A stretch of DNA of 64,000 bases from Desulfobaculum sp044987625 (GTDB taxonomy: Bacteria > Desulfobacterota > Desulfovibrionia > Desulfovibrionales > Desulfovibrionaceae): contig NZ_JBJDSB010000002.1 in NCBI RefSeq assembly GCF_044987625.1, positions 558,001 through 622,000 of the forward strand. The letters are read 5' to 3'. The position numbers and the translations under genes are program-made. Below are positions 8,981 to 16,398 of this stretch, one piece after another. The notes under the pieces are model-generated. The model saw only the letters and a program-made list of their open reading frames with translations, searched no databases and was not told the origin of the DNA. Positions within the stretch are counted from its first letter, which is position 1. Each line of letters opens with the position of its first letter.

Positions 8981-9009
8981 TTTGTATGCAATGGTGGGGC
9001 CAATGTCAA
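8981..9009 (-). promoter_or_regulatory. Sigma70-type promoter of the regulator-neuB operon
   Basis: Reading on the minus strand, a perfect -35 TTGACA (9009-9004), a 17-bp spacer and a -10 TACAAA (8986-8981). The expected start of transcription is near 8974. That gives a 35-nt leader for the ATG at 8939 and makes the upstream ATG at 8966 nearly leaderless, which supports the shorter protein. Confidence 0.75.
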
Positions 9010-9110
9010 AGCCGCGAGCAAATCCGGGGACTGGGAAAAAGGCTGGGGAAAAGTGTCGGAATTTTGGCGCAGACTTTGCCGGGTAAGGTTTCGTGCCGGG
9101 TGTGACGGGG

Positions 9111-9162
9111 CGAAGAAGGCGGGTCGCGCCATGGTGCGACCCGTTGCCTTCGTTTGCGAAGG
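9111..9162. repeat. Nested hairpin cluster
   Basis: GGGTCGC (9121-9127) pairs with GCGACCC (9136-9142) and can extend inward to a 2-nt loop with one wobble pair. GAAGGC (9115-9120) can pair around it with GCCTTC (9146-9151). CCTTCG-TTTG-CGAAGG (9147-9162) forms a competing hairpin. There is no T-run, so it is not a simple terminator. Its role is unknown; it sits upstream of the regulator promoter. Confidence 0.6.
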
Positions 9163-9173
9163 CCGGGCGAAAT

Positions 9174-9188
9174 ATTCGTTGACTGAAT
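9174..9188. promoter_or_regulatory. Candidate operator 2, ATTCG-N5-TGAAT
   Basis: A second copy of the inverted repeat, with one arm base changed (ATTCG 9174-9178, TGAAT 9184-9188). Its centre is 209 bp from that of operator 1, close to 20 helical turns, so the two sites would face the same side of DNA. It may be an auxiliary site for looping, or chance. Confidence 0.4.
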
Positions 9189-9201
9189 GATGAGCGCAGG
9201 C

Positions 9202-9243
9202 GGCTCACGGCTCACGGCTCACGGCTCACGGCTCACGGCTCAC
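9202..9243. repeat. Tandem repeat, GGCTCAC x 6
   Basis: Six perfect head-to-tail copies of the 7-mer GGCTCAC, beginning 14 bp after candidate operator 2 and lying in intergenic DNA. It shares its GGCTCAC core with the 8-bp array at 17536-17615. Such arrays usually vary in copy number between strains. Confidence 0.95.
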
Positions 9244-9265
9244 GGCGGACGCAGGCCGCAGGGCG

Positions 9266-9297
9266 TAAAAAAGGGCGCGGTCGTCACGACGGCGCCC
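9266..9297 (-). terminator. Rho-independent terminator of the TPR gene
   Basis: On the minus strand GGGCGC and GCGCCC arms (9297-9292 and 9278-9273) close a hairpin containing an inner GTCGT/ACGAC pair, followed directly by a run of six T. It lies 28 bp past the stop of the TPR gene. Confidence 0.8.
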
Positions 9298-9324
9298 CTA
9301 TGGTCGGGTGTGGTTGCGTGCTGG

Positions 9325-10149
9325 CTATTTGTCCTGCTTGGCGGCTTCCTTGCGCATCTTCTTTTTGGCGAAGGTGTGCATTTTTTTGGCCTCGGAAAAG
9401 TCGGGCGACAGCTTCACTGCCATGGCGGCAACGCGCGCGACCTTGTCCCACTTCTCCCAGTCGATGTACAGGCGGCCGATGTTGAAATACAGCCCCGGAT
9501 CGTCTTTGGCGAGTTTCAGCGCCTTGACGTAGTACTTCTCGGCCATGTCAAAGCGGTTCATCTTGCGCAGAACCATACCCACGCGGTTGTACAGATGGGC
9601 GGACTCCGGAAATTCCTTCAGCGCCTGCGTCAGGTATTCCAACGCGTCCTCGTGGCGCTCGGCCTTGAGGAGCAGTTCGGCAATCTGCGTCTTCAGGTCC
9701 GTATCGTCGGAAAATTGCAGAACCAGCTTGTCAAAGACGAACTTGGCGTCCTTGAACTTTTTGCGTCCCAGCAGTTCCTTACCACGGGCAAGGCCCTTGA
9801 CCTTTTGCTCCTCAATGGCGGCCAGCAGCTGCTTGGCCTCGTCCACGGCGCTGCCCTGAAGGTCTTCGAGCAGTTCGCGCAGGGTGCCCATGAGCTGCTT
9901 TTCCTGCCCCGCGTTGTATTCCAAAACCATGGGGCAGACTTTTTTGAATTCGGCGTCGTTGTTGAGGGTGTACAGCGCTTGTTCCACGCTGGTGCCGAAT
10001 TCTTTCTTCTCGTGCGCCATGAGCGGCGTGCGCAGGATAATGCCGATGGCGTCGTGCAGGCTGACAATGGCCGGAAGGAGCTTCTTCTGCTTAAGATAGC
10101 GTTGAATGCCGGAAAGTTGCGATCGTGCTTTGATGAGCTCGGTGGACAT
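9325..10149 (-). CDS. Tetratricopeptide-repeat protein
   Basis: 274 residues from ATG 10149, preceded by AAGGAA; the longer frame to 10212 has no such site. There is no signal peptide or membrane segment, so it is probably cytoplasmic. The N-terminal ~130 residues are helical and charged. Residues ~150-250 carry at least three TPR-type units (ERHEDALEYLTQALKEFPES, NRFDMAEKYYVKALKLAKDD, EKWDKVARVAAMAVKLSPDF). The C-terminus is lysine-rich. Proteins of this shape act as protein-binding scaffolds; the partner is unknown. It is a single gene with its own terminator, separated from carA upstream by 208 bp holding a large palindrome. Confidence 0.75.
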   Translation of the reverse strand: MSTELIKARSQLSGIQRYLKQKKLLPAIVSLHDAIGIILRTPLMAHEKKEFGTSVEQALYTLNNDAEFKKVCPMVLEYNAGQEKQLMGTLRELLEDLQGSAVDEAKQLLAAIEEQKVKGLARGKELLGRKKFKDAKFVFDKLVLQFSDDTDLKTQIAELLLKAERHEDALEYLTQALKEFPESAHLYNRVGMVLRKMNRFDMAEKYYVKALKLAKDDPGLYFNIGRLYIDWEKWDKVARVAAMAVKLSPDFSEAKKMHTFAKKKMRKEAAKQDK

Positions 10150-10221
10150 GCCGTTTCCTTGTCTGAGTGTCGGATGTCTTTCAGATGTAGGGGAAAAATG
10201 GGCCGGATGCAAAGCGAGTTT

Positions 10222-10345
10222 CAGCGTTCACACGCGATTTTGTGGCGGCGGAGGGAGAAGGTGCTGCCAGTATTGGCAGTTCCGTCAAAAGTGCTTGATG
10301 ACGGGCCTTTTTTCCGCGCCGCGGGCAAATCGCGTGTGAACGCTG
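10222..10345. repeat. 124-bp three-stem inverted-repeat element
   Basis: A perfect 19-bp inverted repeat (10222-10240 and 10327-10345, CAGCGTTCACACGCGATTT and its complement) encloses two further hairpins: CTGCCA-GTAT-TGGCAG (10264-10279) and CCGTCA-N11-TGACGG (10282-10304). The latter is followed on the plus strand by a T-run. It begins 12 bp past the carA stop and ends 73 bp before the TPR start codon. It could be a MITE-like insertion, a structured RNA or an unusual terminator. Confidence 0.7.
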
Positions 10346-10357
10346 GGGCTTACGTTG

Positions 10358-11488
10358 TTACACTCCGGCGTGGGTGCGAACGAGTTCGCGGAAACGGGGG
10401 AAGAAGTACTGGCTGTCGTGCGGACCGGGCCCGGCTTCCGGGTGGTGCTGGATGGCCAGAATGGGCTTCGTGGTGTGGCGGAAGCCCTCCAGAGTGTTGT
10501 CGTTGAGGTTGATGTGCGTCACCTCAATGTCCTCAACCCCTTCCATATCCACACAGAAGCCGTGGTTCTGGGAGGAAATCTCAATGCGGCCGGTGGTGAG
10601 GTCCTTTACCGGGTGGTTCACGCCGTGGTGGCCGAATTTCAGCTTGTAGGTCGTGCCGCCGAGGGCCTGACCAAGAATCTGGTGCCCAAGGCAGATGCCC
10701 GCAAGGGGGTAGTTGTTTGCCAGCGTGGTGACGGTGCCGATAACGTCGCCGAGGGTGGCCGGGTCGCCGGGACCGTTGGACAGGAACACGGCGTGGGGCT
10801 TCACGGCGTCCACCTGCTGGGCTGTAAAGTGCGGGGGCACAACAAGCAGGTCCAGCCCCTGTGCGGCCAGAAGGCGCAGGATGTTCCACTTCACGCCAAA
10901 GTCGTACACCACAACCTTGGGGCCGTTTCCGGGCCAGTCGTAGGTGCCGTCGGCGGCGATGGAGACGGTGCGCGGGGCGCCGTCCACCCATGTGTACGGC
11001 TCCTTGGGCGCGACGCGCTCGGCAAGGTTTTGGCCGTCCATGGAGGGCAGGCCCTTGGCGCGTTCCACCAGCTCCTCGGGGGTGACGTCGTCCGTGCTGA
11101 TGATGGCGCGCTGCGCGCCGTGCAGGCGGATGTGGCGGGTCAGGGCGCGGGTGTCGATGCCCTCAATGCCCATGACGCCGTGCTCCTTCAGGTAGTCCGG
11201 CAGGGACATCTTGGAGCGCCAGTTGCTGGGGACCTTGCAGCATTCCTTAACGATGAAGGCCTCGACCCAGACGCGCGAGGATTCGACGTCTTCCAGATTG
11301 ACGCCGTAGTTCCCAACAAGGGGATACGTCATGCAGACCATCTGTCCGGCGTAGGAGGGGTCCGTGAGGACTTCCTGATAGCCGGTCATTCCAGTGTTGA
11401 AGATGGCCTCGCCGCCAGCATTCCCGGCGCCGGTGAAGGAGCGGCCCTCAAACCAGGTGCCGTCTTCCAGGGCTAAAATGGCTTTCAT
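10358..11488 (-). CDS. carA: Carbamoyl-phosphate synthase small subunit
   Basis: 376 residues, usual length. CarA hydrolyses glutamine and channels ammonia to CarB, giving carbamoyl phosphate for pyrimidines and arginine. The N-terminal CPSase domain (ALEDGTWFEGRSF, NTGMTGYQEVLTDPSY) is followed by a class I glutamine amidotransferase domain. That domain has the nucleophile cysteine in GICLGHQILGQALGG (near residue 266) and the His/Glu pair in IQHHPEAGPGPHD (near 349). Its ATG overlaps the kdsB stop by one base, so the two are translationally coupled. carB is not in the window. Confidence 0.96.
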   Translation of the reverse strand: MKAILALEDGTWFEGRSFTGAGNAGGEAIFNTGMTGYQEVLTDPSYAGQMVCMTYPLVGNYGVNLEDVESSRVWVEAFIVKECCKVPSNWRSKMSLPDYLKEHGVMGIEGIDTRALTRHIRLHGAQRAIISTDDVTPEELVERAKGLPSMDGQNLAERVAPKEPYTWVDGAPRTVSIAADGTYDWPGNGPKVVVYDFGVKWNILRLLAAQGLDLLVVPPHFTAQQVDAVKPHAVFLSNGPGDPATLGDVIGTVTTLANNYPLAGICLGHQILGQALGGTTYKLKFGHHGVNHPVKDLTTGRIEISSQNHGFCVDMEGVEDIEVTHINLNDNTLEGFRHTTKPILAIQHHPEAGPGPHDSQYFFPRFRELVRTHAGV

Positions 11489-12231
11489 CAGTTGTTCTCC
11501 GATAACGCGTTGATGACTTTTTCGATGTCCTCGGGACGGTCCACGCCGTGCGTGCGAAATTGCGTGGGCACGACGTAGATGGGGATATCATTCTCAAGCA
11601 GGCGTAGTTGTTCCAGCTTTTCCTGCCGTTCCAGCTCGCTTTGACCAAGGGCCACAAAGCGGCGCAGGGTGCGCATGCGGAAGGCGTACAGGCCAATGTG
11701 ACCCCAGTAGTTCCCCTCGCCGCCGTCGCGCAGGTGAGGGATGGGGGCACGGGAAAAATACAGCGCAGAGCCACTTCTGGTCCATACGACCTTGACTTGG
11801 TCCGGGCTGGCGGCTTCCTCGGCGGTAATCTTGGTGGCAAGGGTGGCCACGCGGATGTTCGGGTCCGCAAAAGGCTCCATCAGCTCGGTCAGCATGGCTG
11901 GCTCAAGCAGAGGTTCGTCGCCTTGAATGTTCACCACCACGGCGTCGTCCGGGACGGAGAGGGCCTCTGCCGCCTCCAGCACGCGGTCTGTGCCGCTGGT
12001 ATGCTCCGTGCCCGTCATAACCACGGGCACGTTGAACTTGCAGGCTTCGGTATAGATGCGGGAATCGTCCGTGGCGAGGACGACTTTGCCGAAAAGGGGG
12101 CATTGAATGGCGCGTTGGTACACGTGCCAGAACATGGGGCGGCCCAGAATGTCCGCCAAAGGCTTGCCCTCGAAGCGGGACGAGGCGTACCGCGCGGGGA
12201 TGATGCCGTAACAGGGAGGAAGCTGTGGCAT
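11488..12231 (-). CDS. kdsB: 3-deoxy-manno-octulosonate cytidylyltransferase
   Basis: 247 residues, usual length. KdsB activates Kdo with CTP to CMP-Kdo for the LPS inner core. Seen: GIIPARYASSRFEGKPLADI (nucleotidyltransferase signature) and VVNIQGDEPLLEPAML (metal and nucleotide contacts), followed by the C-terminal IGLYAFRMRTLRRFV. Its ATG overlaps the waaA stop (1 bp), placing the CMP-Kdo maker directly after the enzyme that uses CMP-Kdo. Confidence 0.96.
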   Translation of the reverse strand: MPQLPPCYGIIPARYASSRFEGKPLADILGRPMFWHVYQRAIQCPLFGKVVLATDDSRIYTEACKFNVPVVMTGTEHTSGTDRVLEAAEALSVPDDAVVVNIQGDEPLLEPAMLTELMEPFADPNIRVATLATKITAEEAASPDQVKVVWTRSGSALYFSRAPIPHLRDGGEGNYWGHIGLYAFRMRTLRRFVALGQSELERQEKLEQLRLLENDIPIYVVPTQFRTHGVDRPEDIEKVINALSENN

Positions 12232-13502
12232 TACAGATACCTGGTGATGCAGTCCACCGCCGACCGCGTGCCGCCCTGCCGCGCGCCGATGTATTCTGCG
12301 GCGCGGCGCTGCACGGAGTCCTGCGGTTTGGGACGGTTCAGGTTCTTGATAAGTGTGGCCGCAAGGGTGCGGGCGTCCGGGACCTCGGTGACGAGGCCAC
12401 TGTCCACAATGTCGCGGCCGATCCAGTCAAAGTTCTTCCAGTGCGGGCCGATGACGGGCGAAACCCCGTGGGTGAGCGGCTCAAGGAAGTTCTGACCTCC
12501 CAGCGGGCGCAGGCTGCCGCCCACAAAGACGGCGCGCGCAAACCCGTAGGCCGCGCCCAGCTCACCGAAGGTGTCCCACAGGATGGGCGTCCCCGGAGGC
12601 GGTGCTTCGGAAAGTTGCGAGCGCAGGACAACGGGCAACCCGGCTTCATACAGGGCTTTCGCCCAAAAGTCGAGCCTATGCATGTGCCGGGGAAAAACAG
12701 CCAGATTTGTCTTGGGCCGCGCCTCGTGCACCAGCGTTATGGCCTCCAGCACCTCGGCTTCCTCTTCCTGCCGGATGGAGCCGAAAACCGCCGTGGAGGT
12801 TTTGCCGCCAAGGATGCGCGCTACGGGTGTGTCCTTGTGCGCCTGCTGGGGCGTGGTGGGGCAGCGGTCGAATTTGATGTTGTTCATGCCGCCGACGCGG
12901 TCCTCGCCAAAGACAAGGGAGAAGCGCTGGCGCGCCGCGCCGTTGATGGCAAGGATGCACTCTGGGGCGATGTCGCGCAGCAGGTCCTGCACGGCAAGGT
13001 AGCCGGGAAGGCTGCTGGCGCTCATGCGGCCGTTGACCACCAGCACCGGGATGTCGTGCCGCTTTGCGGCGGCGAGCATGCCGGGCCAGAGTTCGGTTTC
13101 CAGCGAAACGATGACGCGGGGGCTGAAGCGCTGCATGGCCGTGTTCATGAGCATAGGCATGTCCAGCGGAAAGTACGCCAGCCGCGTTGCCAGCAGGTTG
13201 TTCTTTTCGGCTTCGTCCGCGGCCTGCTGGAGGATGTCCATGCCCTGACTGGTGCCGGTGGTAATCAGCACGCGCAGGGGCTTGTCGTCCGGCAGGGCCA
13301 GCAGAATCTCACGCGCAAGGTATGCCTCGCCAGCAGATGCCGCCTGCATCCAGATGTCCACAGGGCCTTCGGGACCGGAGAGGAGTATGCGTTCCTGCCA
13401 GCCCTGACGCATGCGTCTCGACAGGGCAAGGGCCGGAAGGGCAAGGGGCCAGGCAGCACTGTAGAGGCCGAGTGCGGCTCGGGTTTTCATGGTGAGTGTC
13501 AT
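12231..13502 (-). CDS. waaA: 3-deoxy-D-manno-octulosonic acid transferase
   Basis: 423 residues, normal for WaaA/KdtA. It transfers Kdo from CMP-Kdo to lipid A precursor at the inner membrane. Seen: an N-terminal hydrophobic anchor (LGLYSAAWPLALPALAL), IWMQAASAGE with the catalytic glutamate near residue 59, ETELWPGMLAAAKRHDIP, and the donor site GGSLRPLGGQNFLEPLTHG then GPHWKNFD. Whether it adds one or two Kdo residues cannot be told. It sits 12 bp downstream of ddl in the envelope operon. Confidence 0.95.
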   Translation of the reverse strand: MTLTMKTRAALGLYSAAWPLALPALALSRRMRQGWQERILLSGPEGPVDIWMQAASAGEAYLAREILLALPDDKPLRVLITTGTSQGMDILQQAADEAEKNNLLATRLAYFPLDMPMLMNTAMQRFSPRVIVSLETELWPGMLAAAKRHDIPVLVVNGRMSASSLPGYLAVQDLLRDIAPECILAINGAARQRFSLVFGEDRVGGMNNIKFDRCPTTPQQAHKDTPVARILGGKTSTAVFGSIRQEEEAEVLEAITLVHEARPKTNLAVFPRHMHRLDFWAKALYEAGLPVVLRSQLSEAPPPGTPILWDTFGELGAAYGFARAVFVGGSLRPLGGQNFLEPLTHGVSPVIGPHWKNFDWIGRDIVDSGLVTEVPDARTLAATLIKNLNRPKPQDSVQRRAAEYIGARQGGTRSAVDCITRYL

Positions 13503-13514
13503 AGGCTCTCTAGG

Positions 13515-14417
13515 CTAGCGGGACAGACCGAGGTCGATGAGTCTGGCGATGAGGTCGTCGAAGGAGTATCCGGCCTCGGCGGCGGCCTGCGGCACAAGGC
13601 TGGTGGCCGTCATTCCCGGCAGGGTGTTCATTTCAAGCAGGTAGGCGGCGTCGTCCGTAACGATGAAGTCGCCGCGGCTGTAGCCGTACAGGCCAAGGGC
13701 CTTATGCGCGGCGAGGGTGGCCTTGCGGATAGGCTCCGCCACGCTCTCGTCGATGGGCGCGGGGCAGATTTCCTGCGCAACGCCGGGCTTGTATTTGTTT
13801 TCGTAGTCAAAGAACGCCGCGCTTTCGTTGGGCTGAATCATAATCAGGGGCAGGGCCTCGTCGCCAAGGATGGCGCAGGTGACTTCCTTGCCCTTCATGA
13901 GGGGTTCCAGCAGCGCTTCCTGCCCAAGGTCGGCAATGGTGGCGAGAGCCGGGGCAAGGTCGGTGTGGTCGGTGACCATGCTCATGCCAAGGCTAGAGCC
14001 GCCAAGGTTGGGCTTGGCGAACAGCGGCAGGCCGATGCGTGGCGTCCAGTCGGCGCCGGGCTTGTCGGTGACCAGCTCCCAGTCCGGCGTCAGGATGCCA
14101 TGCTCACGGAAGACGCCTTTGGCCGCTGCCTTATGCAGGGCCAGAAAGGACGCCGCGGGGCCGGAGCCTTGGTAGGGGCAGCCGATGGTATCCAAAATGG
14201 CCTGAACAAGGCCGTCTTCGCCGGGAGCGCCATGCAGGTTGATGAACGCAAAATCGTGGGCGCGGGCGGTGGAGATGAGGGAGTCGAAGGACGCGGAAAG
14301 ATCGAAGAACGTGACGTCATGACCAAGGCGGAGCAGGGATTCCTGCACGGCCTTGGCACCGCTGAGGGAGACGGCGCGCTCAGTCGACCAGCCTCCCGCT
14401 ATCAAAAGTACACGCAT
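13515..14417 (-). CDS. ddl: D-alanine-D-alanine ligase
   Basis: 300 residues, an ATP-grasp enzyme that joins two D-Ala for peptidoglycan. Seen: LIAGGWSTERAVSLSGAKAV, INLHGAPGEDGLVQAILD, YQGSGPAASFLALHKAAAK, KPNLGGSSLGMSMV and LEMNTLPGMTATSLVPQAA with the metal ligands. The normal HGxxGEDG motif is HGAPGEDG here. It starts inside the 3' end of the HD-domain gene (38-bp overlap). Alanine racemase, the supplier of D-Ala, is encoded at 54685. Confidence 0.95.
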   Translation of the reverse strand: MRVLLIAGGWSTERAVSLSGAKAVQESLLRLGHDVTFFDLSASFDSLISTARAHDFAFINLHGAPGEDGLVQAILDTIGCPYQGSGPAASFLALHKAAAKGVFREHGILTPDWELVTDKPGADWTPRIGLPLFAKPNLGGSSLGMSMVTDHTDLAPALATIADLGQEALLEPLMKGKEVTCAILGDEALPLIMIQPNESAAFFDYENKYKPGVAQEICPAPIDESVAEPIRKATLAAHKALGLYGYSRGDFIVTDDAAYLLEMNTLPGMTATSLVPQAAAEAGYSFDDLIARLIDLGLSR

Positions 14418-15066
14418 TGAGATTGACCTCGAGGTGTTCGTTTAGGCTTTTTTCAATGGCCATGGTCTGCTGCATGGAGCGTTCTATGCGGCTTCTGGCC
14501 ATTTCGCTCTTGCCGTATCGTTCAAGGATGTCGGCAAAACGCACGCCAAGGGGCACGATGGCATCGTGCCGCACGCGCTTATCGGCGTAGAGCACGACAA
14601 GGGGCAGAAAGTAACGGACGACGTCCACGGTGTAGGGCCACCACACGTGGTGCAAAACGCCCTGCGACAGCAGCGGGTTGCCGGTGTGCTCCATGGCCCA
14701 CGCCGCACCCAGCTGGCTGTGATGGCCGCCGTGCTCGATGCAGTAAATTTTGGCGATGTCATGGAGCAGGGCGGAGGCGCGGACAAGGCGCACCGCGGGC
14801 TGGCCGTCAATAAGGCCGCGCTGGGCTGCGCGCTCTGCTATGGCGGTGGCAACGCGGGCCACCTGCCGCGAGTGATTGCGGATGTGCTCCGGCATGCTGC
14901 GCAGGTCCCAATAGGCCGTGCAGGTGTCGTCGTCTGGAACAAAGAACTCGTCCGGTGTGAAGGGGACGGCAAGGTCCAATTCATCCGGGGTGGGGAGGAA
15001 ATCCCTGCCTGTGCGCGAAGATGCCTTGGCTGTGCTGGCAGTTTCCTTGCTTGTGGATGAGCGCAT
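14380..15066 (-). CDS. HD-domain phosphohydrolase
   Basis: 228 residues from ATG 15066 (AAGGA upstream); an alternative frame opening to 15210 reads into the hypD leader and is unlikely. The metal-binding HD motif is ALLHDIAKIYCIEHGGHHS, with the first histidine in HIRNHSRQVARVAT and later LLSQGVLHHVWWP. Nucleotide or phosphate ester hydrolysis is the family function; the substrate is unknown. The ~70 N-terminal residues are low-complexity. It is the first gene of the HD-ddl-waaA-kdsB-carA run and is divergent from hypD. Confidence 0.78.
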   Translation of the reverse strand: MRSSTSKETASTAKASSRTGRDFLPTPDELDLAVPFTPDEFFVPDDDTCTAYWDLRSMPEHIRNHSRQVARVATAIAERAAQRGLIDGQPAVRLVRASALLHDIAKIYCIEHGGHHSQLGAAWAMEHTGNPLLSQGVLHHVWWPYTVDVVRYFLPLVVLYADKRVRHDAIVPLGVRFADILERYGKSEMARSRIERSMQQTMAIEKSLNEHLEVNLNACTFDSGRLVD

Positions 15067-15302
15067 GAAAACAGAATTCCTTGGGGAAAAACGGGTGGAG
15101 TCCGGCTTATGCCGAACGCGTAGTCGTTCTATCAGCCGAAGCTGGAAAAATAAAGGGTCCGCTTGTGCTTTGGGGGGCTTTCGTAGTATGCCCGAAATCT
15201 CCCGCAACAAGTTGAAATGAGCGGGGATTTCCCATGTTCCGGCGCTTCCGGGACCTCTGGGGGAACTGCAACCCGACCGGAAACCGGCGAAAGGATACGA
15301 CT

Positions 15303-16394
15303 GTGAGTGTGCTCGACAAGTTCAGTGATCCGAAGCTCTGCCGCTCCCTTCTGGACAGGATTCATGCGGAGCTGGACGGTGAACTGCGATTTATGGAGGT
15401 GTGCGGCACGCATACAGTGTCCATCTTCCGCAGCGGCCTGCATTCGCTTCTGCCAGAGCGAGTAATTCATCTCTCCGGCCCCGGCTGCCCCGTGTGCGTC
15501 ACGCACGAGAGCGAGGTCGCCCTGTATTTGGACCTTGCCGCGCGCGACGACGTCATCGTGGCGACCTTTGGCGACCTGATGCGCGTTCCCGGTCCCGGTG
15601 GGCGCAACCTCAAGGCCGCGCAAGCCGAGGGCGCAAGGGTGCAGGTCGTCTATTCGCCCTTCGACGCCATTAAGCTGGCGCAGGACAACCCGGACACCAA
15701 GGTCGTGTTCCTTGGCATTGGCTTTGAGACCACGGCCCCCACTGTGGCCGCCACCGTGAAGATGGCGGAGCAGGCCGGATTGACCAATTTCCACGTCGTA
15801 TCCTTCCACAAGCTGGTTCCGCCCGCGCTTGCGGCCCTTATGGCGGACCCGGAACTGCGTTTGGACGCCCTCATCATGCCCGGACACGTTACGTCCATCA
15901 TCGGCCCTGCCGCGTACGGCTTCCTTGCCGACGAGTTCAAGCTGCCCGCCGTGGTCACCGGGTTCGACCCGCTGGACATTCTGCAGGCGCTGCTGGAACT
16001 GGTGCGCCAGCGCAATGACGGACGCGCCGAGGTGGTCAACATGTACACCCGCGCCGTGCCCGAGGAAGGCAACCCCAAGGCCGTTGCCATTATGAACGAG
16101 GTCTTTGATACTTCGGACGCCCTGTGGCGTGGCCTCGGGAGAATTCCGGCCAGCGGGCTGGAGTTTGCCCCGCAGTATGAGCGGTTCGACGCCAAAAAGG
16201 TGCTGGGCCTGACCCTGCACGAAGAGCCGCCCATCCCCGGCTGTCGCTGCGGCGAGGTTTTGAAGGGCAAGCTTGCCCCCAACAAGTGTCCGCTCTTCGG
16301 CAAGGCGTGCACTCCGGCACAACCCGTGGGCCCGTGCATGGTCTCCACGGAAGGTTCCTGCGCCGCGTACTTCAAATACCATACGGAGCTCTAG
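15303..16394 (+). CDS. hypD: [NiFe]-hydrogenase maturation protein HypD
   Basis: 363 residues from GTG 15303, with AAGGA seven bases upstream; earlier ATG starts would add a non-family tail. HypD is a [4Fe-4S] scaffold that, with HypC, assembles the Fe(CN)2CO group of NiFe hydrogenase. Seen: EVCGTHTVSIFRSGL, LSGPGCPVCVT, GIGFETTAPTVA, MPGHVTSIIG, and the C-terminal cysteine cluster (PIPGCRCGEVLKGKLAPNKC, FGKACTPAQPVGPCMVS). hypE follows after 4 bp; hypA, B, C and F are not in the window. Confidence 0.97.
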   Translation: MSVLDKFSDPKLCRSLLDRIHAELDGELRFMEVCGTHTVSIFRSGLHSLLPERVIHLSGPGCPVCVTHESEVALYLDLAARDDVIVATFGDLMRVPGPGGRNLKAAQAEGARVQVVYSPFDAIKLAQDNPDTKVVFLGIGFETTAPTVAATVKMAEQAGLTNFHVVSFHKLVPPALAALMADPELRLDALIMPGHVTSIIGPAAYGFLADEFKLPAVVTGFDPLDILQALLELVRQRNDGRAEVVNMYTRAVPEEGNPKAVAIMNEVFDTSDALWRGLGRIPASGLEFAPQYERFDAKKVLGLTLHEEPPIPGCRCGEVLKGKLAPNKCPLFGKACTPAQPVGPCMVSTEGSCAAYFKYHTEL

Positions 16395-16398
16395 AGCA

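Larger units (their letters stand above)
8940..9324. other. Gene-free regulatory and repeat region
   Basis: 385 bp between the divergently placed regulator gene start and the end of the TPR gene. It contains the regulator's promoter (8981-9009), two copies of an ATTCR-N5-TGAAT inverted repeat, a nested hairpin cluster (9111-9162), a six-copy 7-bp tandem repeat (9202-9243) and the terminator of the TPR gene (9266-9297). No credible coding frame is present: the plus-strand frame running through it is antisense to the TPR gene. Confidence 0.8.

Noticed and set aside
9187..10506. 439-residue plus-strand frame starting in the GGCTCAC array
   Set aside because: It starts in the tandem repeat and runs antisense to the TPR gene; the N-terminus is repeat-encoded and the remainder is antisense shadow.
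12225..14420. 731-residue open frame on the plus strand
   Set aside because: It runs antisense to waaA and ddl, which have clear motifs and short overlaps; the product is low-complexity His/Gly/Val-rich. A GC-rich codon shadow.
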